This document shows positions 26,179-34,569 of a stretch of 64,000 nt of DNA, one piece after another; the first letter of the stretch is position 1, and each line of letters opens with the position of its first letter. The DNA is taken from contig VXYS01000004.1 in NCBI GenBank assembly GCA_009845905.1, forward strand, positions 586,548-650,547, written 5' to 3'. The DNA comes from Gammaproteobacteria bacterium (GTDB lineage: Bacteria; Pseudomonadota; Gammaproteobacteria; Steroidobacterales; Foliamicaceae). The notes under the pieces were generated by a model that was not told where the DNA came from, ran no database searches, and worked only from the letters and a program-made list of their open reading frames with translations. The translations under genes and the position numbers were made by a program.

Positions 26179-27165
26179 CTAGTCCTTGTCAAGCAAAGCG
26201 AGAACCCTGCGGAGGAGTCGCTCGCGGGAGCTTGCGGGCATGTAAACCCTTGCGGGAGTCCACCACAGATCGCCTCCCGCAGTGTCCGGGTACTTTACGG
26301 CGTCCTTGGCCGTCATGATCACCGGCAAATCACGTTTCAGCAGCGATTCCAGGGAAACCCGGCCGTGGTCCGGTGCCCGGACCGGCTCCACATCAAGACC
26401 ACAAACCCGTAGCGCCGCATGAAAGCGTTGCGGCACGCCGACGCCCGCCAGCGCCAGGACCCGCCGGCCGGCGAATGCCGTCAACGGCCGCTCCCGGGCG
26501 CCGTCCAGCCGCACCGCGCGGTCGATCCGCAATTCGAATTTCAGCCCGGGGAACTCGCTTTGCATGCCCTGGACCAGAACTTCATCCACTTCCCTGAGAC
26601 GCCGGGAGGACTCGCGCAACGGACCGGCGGGGAGCCGAAGACCGTTTCCCAGGCCACGGTCACCGTCGACGACGCAAATCTCCATGTCCCGCGCCATGCG
26701 ATAGTGCTGCAGTCCGTCGTCCGACAGCACGATCTCCGCGCCTTCCGCTACCGCCCGGCGGGCCGCGCCGGCCCTGTCGATGCTGACCCAGACCGGGCAT
26801 TCGGCCTGCTTCGCCAGCATGACTGGCTCATCGCCGACCTCGCCGGCGTCGGAAAGCGGCGTGACGCGCACCGGAGTGTTCTGCCTGCGTCCCCCATAGC
26901 CGCGGCTTACGATGGCCGGTTTGCAGCCGGCCTCCGCCAGTGCTTGCGCGAGCCAACCCGTAATCGGCGTCTTGCCGGTTCCGCCCACGCTGATATTGCC
27001 CACGATCACTACCGGGGCGCCCGCCGAAAAGGAACGCGCCCAGCCCTTGCGGTAGGCGGTCCGCCGCATGGCGGCGGCGGCGGCGAACAGGCCGGCCGCC
27101 GGGCGGAGCAAGGCGCTGAGCCAGCCGCGCCGCTCCCACGCCTCAAGTACCGTGTCAGCTGGCAT
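26179..27165 (-). CDS. lpxK: Tetraacyldisaccharide 4'-kinase LpxK
   Basis: LpxK phosphorylates the 4' position of the lipid A precursor at the inner membrane. The Walker A segment is VGNISVGGTGKTP near residues 55-67, followed by SRGYGG and DDGLQHYRMARD, all family hallmarks. A hydrophobic N-terminal segment (LLRPAAGLFAAAAAM) provides the membrane anchor. The start at 27165 (MPADTVLEAWERRG) overlaps the end of msbA by 11 bases. Product is 328 residues, equal to E. coli. Confidence 0.95.
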   Translation of the reverse strand: MPADTVLEAWERRGWLSALLRPAAGLFAAAAAMRRTAYRKGWARSFSAGAPVVIVGNISVGGTGKTPITGWLAQALAEAGCKPAIVSRGYGGRRQNTPVRVTPLSDAGEVGDEPVMLAKQAECPVWVSIDRAGAARRAVAEGAEIVLSDDGLQHYRMARDMEICVVDGDRGLGNGLRLPAGPLRESSRRLREVDEVLVQGMQSEFPGLKFELRIDRAVRLDGARERPLTAFAGRRVLALAGVGVPQRFHAALRVCGLDVEPVRAPDHGRVSLESLLKRDLPVIMTAKDAVKYPDTAGGDLWWTPARVYMPASSRERLLRRVLALLDKD

Positions 27166-28909
27166 TCCCGCCGTTTCGGAATTGCAGCCGGTGCAGGCTG
27201 GCGTAATGGCCGCCTTTCGCAAGCAGTTCCGCGTGCGGCCCCGCCTCCACGATTCGGCCCCGCTCCAGGACCACGATGCGATCCGCGTGTTCCACCGTGC
27301 TTAGCCGATGGGCGATGACCAGCGTGGTGCGGCCGCGCATCAGCCGGTCCAGGGCTACCTGCACGTGACGCTCCGAGCGGCTGTCCAGCGCCGAGGTGGC
27401 CTCGTCGAGAATCAGGACCGGGGCGTCCTTGAGCAGGGCCCGGGCGATGGCCACACGCTGCCGCTCCCCGCCGGACAGGCTCAGCCCGCCTTCGCCCACC
27501 AGCGCGTCCAGGCCGTGGCGCCTGGATTCCACGAACTCCATGACGTGGGCGGCCCGGGCCGCCGCTTCCACCGCGTCCGTGCCGGCGCCGGACAGCGAGC
27601 CGTAGGCAATGTTGTTCGCCAGCGTGTCGTTGAAAAGCATGACGTCCTGCGTCACCAGCGCGATCTGCGCACGCAGGGCCGGCAGCGGCCAATCGTTCAG
27701 GGGGCGTCCGTCCAGCCGCAGTTCTCCGGCATCCGGCTCGAAGAAACGCGGAATCAGGCTCACCAGGGTGGACTTGCCGCTGCCCGATCGCCCAACGATC
27801 GCCACCCTCTCGCCGGGCTCGATCCTGAGCGTCACATCGCGCAGTGCCGCCGCGCCCTCGCGGTCATACGAAAACGACACTCGGACGAATTCCAGTTCGC
27901 CCCGGGCGCGCTCTCCGGTCGGCCCAGCCGGCGTCGCGGCGTCATCGGACTCCACCGCGCTGTCCAGCAGGCCGAATACCGACTCCGCGGCCGCCAGTCC
28001 CCGCTGCAGCGAGGCATTGACGTTGGTGAGGTGCTTGAGCGGCGTCATCAGCAACAGCATCGCCGCCATGAAGCCGGTGAACTTCTCCACCTCGAGCCCG
28101 TCGGTCACGGAATACTGCGCGACGAACCAGGCTACCGAGGCAACGCCCACGGCGGCCAGCAGCATCGTGACGCCGTCGCCGCCGGCGCGCGCCATGATCA
28201 GCTTGAGATGAAGCCGCTTGTTGCTTTCGTTGGCGCTGGCGAAGCGTTCGCTCTCCCGCCGCGCGCCCCCGAACACCTTGATTATGCGGAGCCCGCGCAG
28301 GGCCTCATCGGTGATCCGCGAGACTTCGCCCATGTTTTCCTGGATCCGGCTGCTGTAGCGGCGGAAGTGCCGCGACAGCACCCGTGCCGTCAGTGCGATC
28401 AGCGGCGCCACGACGAGCACCACCGCGGACAGTCCGGCGCTGGCGTAGACCATGTAGGCAATCAGCCCGAGCACAGTGAGGCTGTCGCGAACGATGGTCG
28501 TGATGACCGTCGAGGCCGCGTCCGCCACCTGCTCGGCGTCGTAGAGCATGCGCGAGAGCAACTGCGCGCGCGGTCGCTTTTCCACCGCCCGAACGGGCAT
28601 GTGCAGGAACCGCTCGAACAGCATGGCCCTAAGTTGCCCCACCACCGAGCGGCCGATCCTCCCCAGTTGATGCGCCGAAACGAACCCGGAAACGCCGCGT
28701 ATCAGAAACAGGCCCAGCACGCCGGCCGGCAACCATCGCGCCCAGGGACCCCCATCGTTGACCAGCAGTCCCGTCAGCCGTTCGACGGCAATCGCGAACC
28801 CGATCTCGGTCAATGCGAATACGGCCATGGCCAGGACCGCGAGCAGAAAGCCGCGCCAGTACGGAACGGCCAGCGCTCCCAGGCGCCTCATCGGGGTTTC
28901 GGGCTGCAT
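27155..28909 (-). CDS. msbA: Lipid A export ATP-binding/permease MsbA
   Basis: MsbA flips lipid A-core across the inner membrane. It is a 584-residue half-transporter with six membrane segments in residues 15-320, then a nucleotide-binding domain with Walker A GRSGSGKST, signature LSGGERQRVAIARALL and Walker B VLILDEATSALDS. Length matches E. coli (582). It lies between comEC and lpxK, the classic gammaproteobacterial order comEC-msbA-lpxK. Confidence 0.96.
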   Translation of the reverse strand: MQPETPMRRLGALAVPYWRGFLLAVLAMAVFALTEIGFAIAVERLTGLLVNDGGPWARWLPAGVLGLFLIRGVSGFVSAHQLGRIGRSVVGQLRAMLFERFLHMPVRAVEKRPRAQLLSRMLYDAEQVADAASTVITTIVRDSLTVLGLIAYMVYASAGLSAVVLVVAPLIALTARVLSRHFRRYSSRIQENMGEVSRITDEALRGLRIIKVFGGARRESERFASANESNKRLHLKLIMARAGGDGVTMLLAAVGVASVAWFVAQYSVTDGLEVEKFTGFMAAMLLLMTPLKHLTNVNASLQRGLAAAESVFGLLDSAVESDDAATPAGPTGERARGELEFVRVSFSYDREGAAALRDVTLRIEPGERVAIVGRSGSGKSTLVSLIPRFFEPDAGELRLDGRPLNDWPLPALRAQIALVTQDVMLFNDTLANNIAYGSLSGAGTDAVEAAARAAHVMEFVESRRHGLDALVGEGGLSLSGGERQRVAIARALLKDAPVLILDEATSALDSRSERHVQVALDRLMRGRTTLVIAHRLSTVEHADRIVVLERGRIVEAGPHAELLAKGGHYASLHRLQFRNGGNAS

Positions 28910-28918
28910 GTTCCGAGT

Positions 28919-31276
28919 TTACCCGGCGCCGGGAAGTTGCGAGTCATTTACAGCCGGTGCGGGATAGGTCCAGAGCCGCGCCTTGTCGCGGCGCCATTCC
29001 GTCGCAAGTTCCAGCGAATTTCCGCCGCGCGATTCGAATCGCAGCGCGCCGCTCGCACCCGTGTTCCACTGCCGGGCGCCTGCGCCGGTCCAGCGCGCGA
29101 CCACCGTATCCCTGGGGAATCCCCAGCGATTGAAGAATCCGGTGGAATGCGCCACCAGGCGTGGGCGCACGGCCTGCACGAACCGGCTTGAGGAGGAGCT
29201 TGAACTGCCGTGATGCGGTGAAAGGACCAGGTCGAAGGGTCCGTCAAGCGCCCTGCCGACCAACCGGGACTCGCCGCGGGATTCCAGGTCGCCCGGCAGC
29301 AGCACCCGCACGCCCGGCGCCTCGACGACCAGGACGCAGGAATCGTCGTTCCCCCGCGATCCCGAGCCCGTGTCGGGGTTCAGAGCCCGGAACCGCACCG
29401 CACCGGCGGCCCACTGCACTCCGGTAACGCAGCGCCGGTAGCGGTCCGTTTCCAGTCCGTAAAGGGCCGGGGCGATCAGTTCCGCTTCGGGGTGCGCCTT
29501 GAGGACGCTCGCCGCTCCGCCCGCATGATCGCTGTCGCCGTGCGAGACCACCAGCGCGTCCAGGCGTCTTACGCCCAGCGAGCCTATGGCGGGCAGGACC
29601 ACGCTGTCGCCCGCGTCACTGGAGGAGTACCGGGGGCCGGCGTCGTATAGCAGGTTGTATTCGGGCGCCTGCACCAGCACGGCCAGGCCCTGGCCCACAT
29701 CCAGCACGGTGACCGCCAGTTCGGTCTGGTCGTGATTCCGGTCCATCCCCAGTACCGCCGGAACGAGCAGCAGCGGCGCGGCCCAGCGCGCCGGGGCCGG
29801 CCTGGGCGCCAGCAGCCATACGATCCCGGCAACGGCCAGGATGGCGGGCAGGAATCCGAAATCCGGCGGCGACCAAGCGGCCATATCCAGAACGGAAAGC
29901 TGCGACAGCATGGACATCAAGGCCGCGAGCAGGCCGGCGCCGTGGTCCAGCAGGAATACGCCGCCGGCAGGCCAGGCGACGCTCAACAGCAGGGCCGCCA
30001 GCAGCCCCGGCACGATCAGCAGGGAAAAGAGCGGAATCGCGATGAGGTTGATGGCCGCCCCGATCACCGAAACCTCGCCGAAAAAAACCAGAACCAGCGG
30101 CGCCAGTCCCAGGGAAATGCGCCACTGGGCCACGGCCAGCCGGCGTACCCTGGAGGATGCGGACGAAGCCCCCGGCCCGCCGGAACCGGCAGCCGGTTCG
30201 CGCAGTCCGAGTACGCTGAGCGCCAGAAGAGACACGGCGCCGAAACTCAACCAGAAGCCGGGCGAAAGCACCGCAAACGGATCGGGTACGAGGACCACGA
30301 GCAGGGCGGCGCCCAGGGCCGCGCCGAGTCCCCCGTAGCGCCGCAATTGCGTGAAAACCAGCACCGCCGTGATCATCGCCAGGCTGCGCAGCGTGGATAC
30401 CGCAAAGCCGGCCAGTGCCGCGTAGCTCAGGGCCGCCAGGAACGATATTCCGGCTGCCACATGGCGCGCCCGAATCCCGCCGGACAGGTGTTGGGCGATA
30501 CGGCCCAGAGCGGAACCCACCAGCCAGGCGAACCAGGCCACGACACCCACGTGCAGACCGGATATTGCAAACAGGTGCGCGGTCCCCGTCCGTCGCAGCG
30601 CCTCCCAGTCACCATCGGTCAGCAAATGCCGCGTTCCGGTGGTCAGGGCGATGACGTAGGGCAGTCCGGGATTGCCGTCAAGCCAGGCCCGCAACCGCTC
30701 CACGAGGCCGGCCCGGGCGCAGAGCAGCCGCGGGCCTGCTTCGCAGCCGGCCAGGCGATGCGGGGCGAGTTCATCGCGCACGTAGCCCGTTGCGCTCAGG
30801 TTCTCACGGAACGCCCACTGCTCGAAATCGAATCCGCCCGGGTTGAACAGCCCCCTGGGAGCGCGCACGCGAAGCTTGAAGCGCCAGGTTTCACCGGCCC
30901 GGGGCGGCTCGCGGCATTCGTACCAGGTCACCAGGATGCGCTCGAGCCGCGGACCCCGGTCCTCCGTATCGCCCACCCGGAGCCGAAAACGGCAGGTTCC
31001 ATCGCCGACGCTCGGAAAGTCTTCGATCACCCCGGTCAGGATCCGGTCCACCCGGCCCGCGGAGTCCGGCATGCGCTGCTCCAGCCGCAGCCCGCCCAGA
31101 AAAAGGGCGACGGCGGCGCCCAGCAGCGCAACGCCGATGAGCCTGCCGCGCATGACCCATGCGGTCAGCGCCGCGATGGCCAGTATGACGGCGAAAAGAT
31201 ACGGATCGGGAGGCGGCGGAAGGACCAGGAACGCCAGGCAGACGCCGGCCAGCCACGCCATGCCCAGCCGCAACAT
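28919..31276 (-). CDS. comEC: DNA internalisation competence protein ComEC/Rec2
   Basis: ComEC forms the inner-membrane channel for transforming single-stranded DNA. The 785-residue protein has N-terminal membrane segments and an OB-like domain (DUF4131), the competence membrane domain (about 220-500, with FAISGLHVGVVAWFAW), and a C-terminal metallo-beta-lactamase domain from about 520, whose metal motif appears as VVSHGDSDHAGGA. Its presence implies at least the channel for natural transformation, though other competence genes are outside the window. It sits between lolD and msbA; the exbBD pair found there in some relatives is absent. Confidence 0.95.
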   Translation of the reverse strand: MLRLGMAWLAGVCLAFLVLPPPPDPYLFAVILAIAALTAWVMRGRLIGVALLGAAVALFLGGLRLEQRMPDSAGRVDRILTGVIEDFPSVGDGTCRFRLRVGDTEDRGPRLERILVTWYECREPPRAGETWRFKLRVRAPRGLFNPGGFDFEQWAFRENLSATGYVRDELAPHRLAGCEAGPRLLCARAGLVERLRAWLDGNPGLPYVIALTTGTRHLLTDGDWEALRRTGTAHLFAISGLHVGVVAWFAWLVGSALGRIAQHLSGGIRARHVAAGISFLAALSYAALAGFAVSTLRSLAMITAVLVFTQLRRYGGLGAALGAALLVVLVPDPFAVLSPGFWLSFGAVSLLALSVLGLREPAAGSGGPGASSASSRVRRLAVAQWRISLGLAPLVLVFFGEVSVIGAAINLIAIPLFSLLIVPGLLAALLLSVAWPAGGVFLLDHGAGLLAALMSMLSQLSVLDMAAWSPPDFGFLPAILAVAGIVWLLAPRPAPARWAAPLLLVPAVLGMDRNHDQTELAVTVLDVGQGLAVLVQAPEYNLLYDAGPRYSSSDAGDSVVLPAIGSLGVRRLDALVVSHGDSDHAGGAASVLKAHPEAELIAPALYGLETDRYRRCVTGVQWAAGAVRFRALNPDTGSGSRGNDDSCVLVVEAPGVRVLLPGDLESRGESRLVGRALDGPFDLVLSPHHGSSSSSSSRFVQAVRPRLVAHSTGFFNRWGFPRDTVVARWTGAGARQWNTGASGALRFESRGGNSLELATEWRRDKARLWTYPAPAVNDSQLPGAG

Positions 31277-31295
31277 CAGCAGCCGGGAACGGTGT

Positions 31296-32003
31296 TCAGT
31301 TGCCCGCTTCGGCCAGCCGGCCGTCGCGCAGGGCGAGGACCCGGTCCATGCGCCGGGCGCGCTTCATGTCATGGGTCACCACGACCAGCGCAGTCCCGGT
31401 GTCCCGATTCAGCTTCAGCAGGAGCTCGAACACCTGTTCGCCGGATTCTGGATCCAGGTTTCCGGTCGGTTCGTCGGCAAGCACGACCGACGGGCGGGTG
31501 ATCAGCGCGCGCGCCACGGCCACGCGCTGACGCTCGCCCCCGGAGAGTTTTGCCGGACGATGCGTTAGCCGTTCGCCCAGCCCCACCTGCTCGAGCAACT
31601 TGCGCGCATTCGCCAAAGCCCCGGTTGTGTCCGACCGACGGATCAGCAGCGGCATCGCAACGTTCTCCACCGCGCTGAACTCGGGCAGCAGGTGATGAAA
31701 CTGGTAAACGAAACCGATATGGCGGTTGCGCCGGCTTCCGCGTTCCGCGGGCCGCATGGCGCTGAAATTCCTGCCGTTCAGCTCGACCCAGCCGCGCGTG
31801 GGCGTGTCCAGGCCGCCCAGCAACTGAAGCAGCGTGGTCTTCCCGGAACCCGAGGCGCCCACGACCGCCAGGCGCTCGCCGGCGGCAATCTCGAGATCCA
31901 CGCCGCGCAGCACCTCAAGTACCCGGCCCTGCTCGCGAAAATGCCTGACCAGCCCGTGACAGGACAGCGGCGGTGTGTGGGTTGCGGAATTCGTTTCGTT
32001 CAC
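31296..32003 (-). CDS. lolD: Lipoprotein-releasing system ATPase LolD
   Basis: LolD powers release of outer-membrane lipoproteins from the inner membrane by LolCE. ABC ATPase of 235 residues with Walker A GASGSGKTTLLQLL, the LolD/MacB-type signature LSGGERQRVAVARAL and Walker B VVLADEPTGNLD. I choose the GTG at 32003 (VNETNSATHTPPLSC), which follows the lolE-like stop by one base; the frame is open further up but overlaps that gene. Standard lolC/E-lolD arrangement. Confidence 0.94.
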   Translation of the reverse strand: MNETNSATHTPPLSCHGLVRHFREQGRVLEVLRGVDLEIAAGERLAVVGASGSGKTTLLQLLGGLDTPTRGWVELNGRNFSAMRPAERGSRRNRHIGFVYQFHHLLPEFSAVENVAMPLLIRRSDTTGALANARKLLEQVGLGERLTHRPAKLSGGERQRVAVARALITRPSVVLADEPTGNLDPESGEQVFELLLKLNRDTGTALVVVTHDMKRARRMDRVLALRDGRLAEAGN

Positions 32004-32004
32004 G

Positions 32005-33246
32005 TCAGGAGTCCAGGCGGGTGGCCCTTGCCGGGTCGGTGCGGGCGGCGCGCAGCGCCGGATAGACGGTTGCGATAAGGGACAGGAGCAAGGCCAGCGC
32101 GCACACCGCGATGACTTCGGGAACCAGGATCCGGCTGGGCATTTCATCCAGGCTGTAGCCCGGGCTGACGATGGTGGTTTGCAGAAACTGTTCGACAGCC
32201 GAAGTGAGCGGACCGGCCCACACGGCGAGCGGGATCCCCACGGCGAGCCCCAGCACGATGCCGAGCAGGCCCGCGAAACCCCCGTGCCCCGCGAACACCG
32301 CCATTACCGAGCGGGGCGTGGATCCGAGCGTTCTAAGGATGCCGATGTCCGGGGTTTTCTCGCGCACGATCATGACCAGTGTGGAGACAATGTTGAAAGC
32401 GGCGATCGCCGCAAGAAGCGTCAGAATGATAATGGTTATGCGCTTGGTCATCGCGATGGAATAGAAAAAGCTGGCGTGTTCCCAGGTCCAGTAGCGAACA
32501 AACAGATTCCCGGCCCTTTCGCCCGCGATTTCCGGCATCACGGCTTCCACCCGCCACGGGTCTTTGAGCATCACCCGCAGCCCGCTGGCGGCCTCGCCCA
32601 GGCCGAATAGCCGGCGCGCATCCTCGTAGTGCATCCAGGCGAGCGAGCGGTCGAAGTCGTTCATTCCGGCGTGAAAGACGCCCGCCACTTCAAGGCGGCG
32701 CATGCGCGGCGCGATCCCCGCCGGCGTGCTCCAGCCCTGCGGCACCTGCAGCAGAACATCGTCGCCCTCGCCCACGCCCAGGCGCCTCGCCAGTTCGCTG
32801 CCCAGCAAGATCCGCCACGAACCGGCCCCCAGCGTCTCGAGCGCCGTATCCCCGGTAAGACCGCCCAAAGCGCGGAAGGCCGCCTCATCGGGTGCGAAGC
32901 CCAGCAATTGCACGCCCGCAACGGCATCCGGCGTGCTCAGCACGCCCTGCCCGTCGATATACGGCGCCGCCGACTCGACTTCCGGGCGCATCAGGGCGGC
33001 GCCGCGCAGTTCGCGCCATTCGCCCAGTTCACCGGCCGGGCCGTGAAAGCTGCCGTGGGCCAGCACGCTGAGTATTCGCTCGCGCACGACCTGGTCGAAA
33101 CCGTTCATGACCGACAGCACGACCACCAGCAGGGCCACCGCGGTCGCGACTCCCAGCATCGAGAGCATCGATACCAGCGAAACGAACCCCCCGCGACGAT
33201 TCGCCCTGAGCTGCGCCGAAGCCATCCACAGTTCGAACGCGCGCAT
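32005..33246 (-). CDS. lolE: Lipoprotein-releasing system permease (LolE-like)
   Basis: Inner-membrane permease of the Lol system, 413 residues. An N-terminal membrane segment (residues 20-45, with LSVMNGFDQVVRERILS), a large periplasmic domain, and three C-terminal membrane segments (about 270-395) give the MacB/FtsX topology. The N-terminal RGGFVSLVSMLSMLG resembles LolE more than LolC, but the C/E naming is tentative. It directly follows the other permease (5-base gap) and precedes lolD by one base, so the three are a single operon. Confidence 0.9.
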   Translation of the reverse strand: MRAFELWMASAQLRANRRGGFVSLVSMLSMLGVATAVALLVVVLSVMNGFDQVVRERILSVLAHGSFHGPAGELGEWRELRGAALMRPEVESAAPYIDGQGVLSTPDAVAGVQLLGFAPDEAAFRALGGLTGDTALETLGAGSWRILLGSELARRLGVGEGDDVLLQVPQGWSTPAGIAPRMRRLEVAGVFHAGMNDFDRSLAWMHYEDARRLFGLGEAASGLRVMLKDPWRVEAVMPEIAGERAGNLFVRYWTWEHASFFYSIAMTKRITIIILTLLAAIAAFNIVSTLVMIVREKTPDIGILRTLGSTPRSVMAVFAGHGGFAGLLGIVLGLAVGIPLAVWAGPLTSAVEQFLQTTIVSPGYSLDEMPSRILVPEVIAVCALALLLSLIATVYPALRAARTDPARATRLDS

Positions 33247-33251
33247 GGGGC

Positions 33252-34496
33252 CTACTCGTAGCGAAGGATGCTCGCCGGGTCCACCCGCGCCGCCTGCCGC
33301 GAGGGGTACCAGGACGCCAGCGTCGACAGCAGCAGCGCCAGCCCGGTCACCGTACCGACGAGCGTCGCGGTCAATTCGAAAGGCACTCCGGTGAGATAGA
33401 AGGACTCCGCGGGCAGGAAGTCGAACCCGAAGAGGTTTTCAAGGAACCGCATCGCGGCGTCCACGTTAAGCGTCAGCCAGACTCCCAGTGCGCCTCCCAG
33501 GCCCACCCCGACGATTCCCGCCAACAGGCCCTGCAGTGAGAAAACCGCCATGATGGTGGGCGTTCGGGCTCCGAGTGTGGCCAGAATGGCGATCTCGCTA
33601 CGGCGTTCGTTAACCGACATGACCAGCGTTGCAACGATGTTGAACGCGGCCACCGCGATGATCGTGAACAGCAGCGCGCCCATGGCCAGGCGTTCCAGTT
33701 CCACCGTCCGGAACAGCGCCTCATGCTGCTGCATCCAGGAACGCGTCGTCAGGCCTTCGGCGCGGACCCGTTCGGAGCCTGCCGCCCAGGCTTCCACCGC
33801 GGCCGGCGTGTCATAGGGATCGCTGCCGCTGACCTGCAGCGCGCTGACCCGGCCTTCAAGGCCGGCGAGTTCCGACACGATCGACAGGCCCGCCAACGCC
33901 AGGCTGCTGTCCGGTCCGGCGTTGCCGGCTACGAACACCGCATTGACCGGAAGGTCCCGAAGGCTTGGCGCGGCGCCGTTGGGCCGGGGGATCAGCACCC
34001 GGACGGTATCGCCGACGCGCACGCCCAGCGTGTCCGCAAGGTAGCGTCCGAGCGCCAGCCCACCGGTTTTGCCGTGCAGTTCGGATAAGGATCCGGCGAT
34101 GACGGACTGACCGTACGGGGCGGCCTGCATTGTGGGATCGGCGGCTATTCCCAATAACTGCACGCCGGCATAACGCCGCCTGGAGACCAGCAGGGCCTCC
34201 AGTTCCACCACCGGACCGACCCGTTGGACCCCGGGCAACGCCGCCAGTTCTTCCGCGGTCTCGCGCCAGTCGCCCAGTCCGTCCGCGGCGAGCACGCTCA
34301 CTTGGGCGTCAAACCTGAGCAGCCGTTCGCGCAATTCAGCGGCGAATCCGTCCATTACCGAAATCACGACGATCAATGAGGCCACGCCCAGGGCCAGACC
34401 GATTACGGAAGCCAGGCCGATGAAGGAAACGAAGCGGTTGCGCGTGGGCGCACGCAGGTATCGCCAGGCGATGGCAAGTGCCAGGGGCCGGATCAT
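33252..34496 (-). CDS. lolC: Lipoprotein-releasing system permease (LolC-like)
   Basis: A 414-residue permease with the same topology as its neighbour: one N-terminal membrane segment (VASLIVVISVMDGFAAELRE), a periplasmic domain and three C-terminal segments. The start at 34496 (MIRPLALAIAWRYLR) is chosen by homology to Lol permeases. It heads the lolC-lolE-lolD operon and is divergent from mfd, 73 bases away. Two distinct permeases mean a LolCDE system rather than the single-permease LolFD type; the C/E labels are inference. Confidence 0.9.
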   Translation of the reverse strand: MIRPLALAIAWRYLRAPTRNRFVSFIGLASVIGLALGVASLIVVISVMDGFAAELRERLLRFDAQVSVLAADGLGDWRETAEELAALPGVQRVGPVVELEALLVSRRRYAGVQLLGIAADPTMQAAPYGQSVIAGSLSELHGKTGGLALGRYLADTLGVRVGDTVRVLIPRPNGAAPSLRDLPVNAVFVAGNAGPDSSLALAGLSIVSELAGLEGRVSALQVSGSDPYDTPAAVEAWAAGSERVRAEGLTTRSWMQQHEALFRTVELERLAMGALLFTIIAVAAFNIVATLVMSVNERRSEIAILATLGARTPTIMAVFSLQGLLAGIVGVGLGGALGVWLTLNVDAAMRFLENLFGFDFLPAESFYLTGVPFELTATLVGTVTGLALLLSTLASWYPSRQAARVDPASILRYE

Positions 34497-34569
34497 CGCG
34501 ACATTGTCCCACGAACCGCTTGCGCTTCGCGGCAAGCACAGGGCCGTTCGCATTCATAATGCGCGCCGT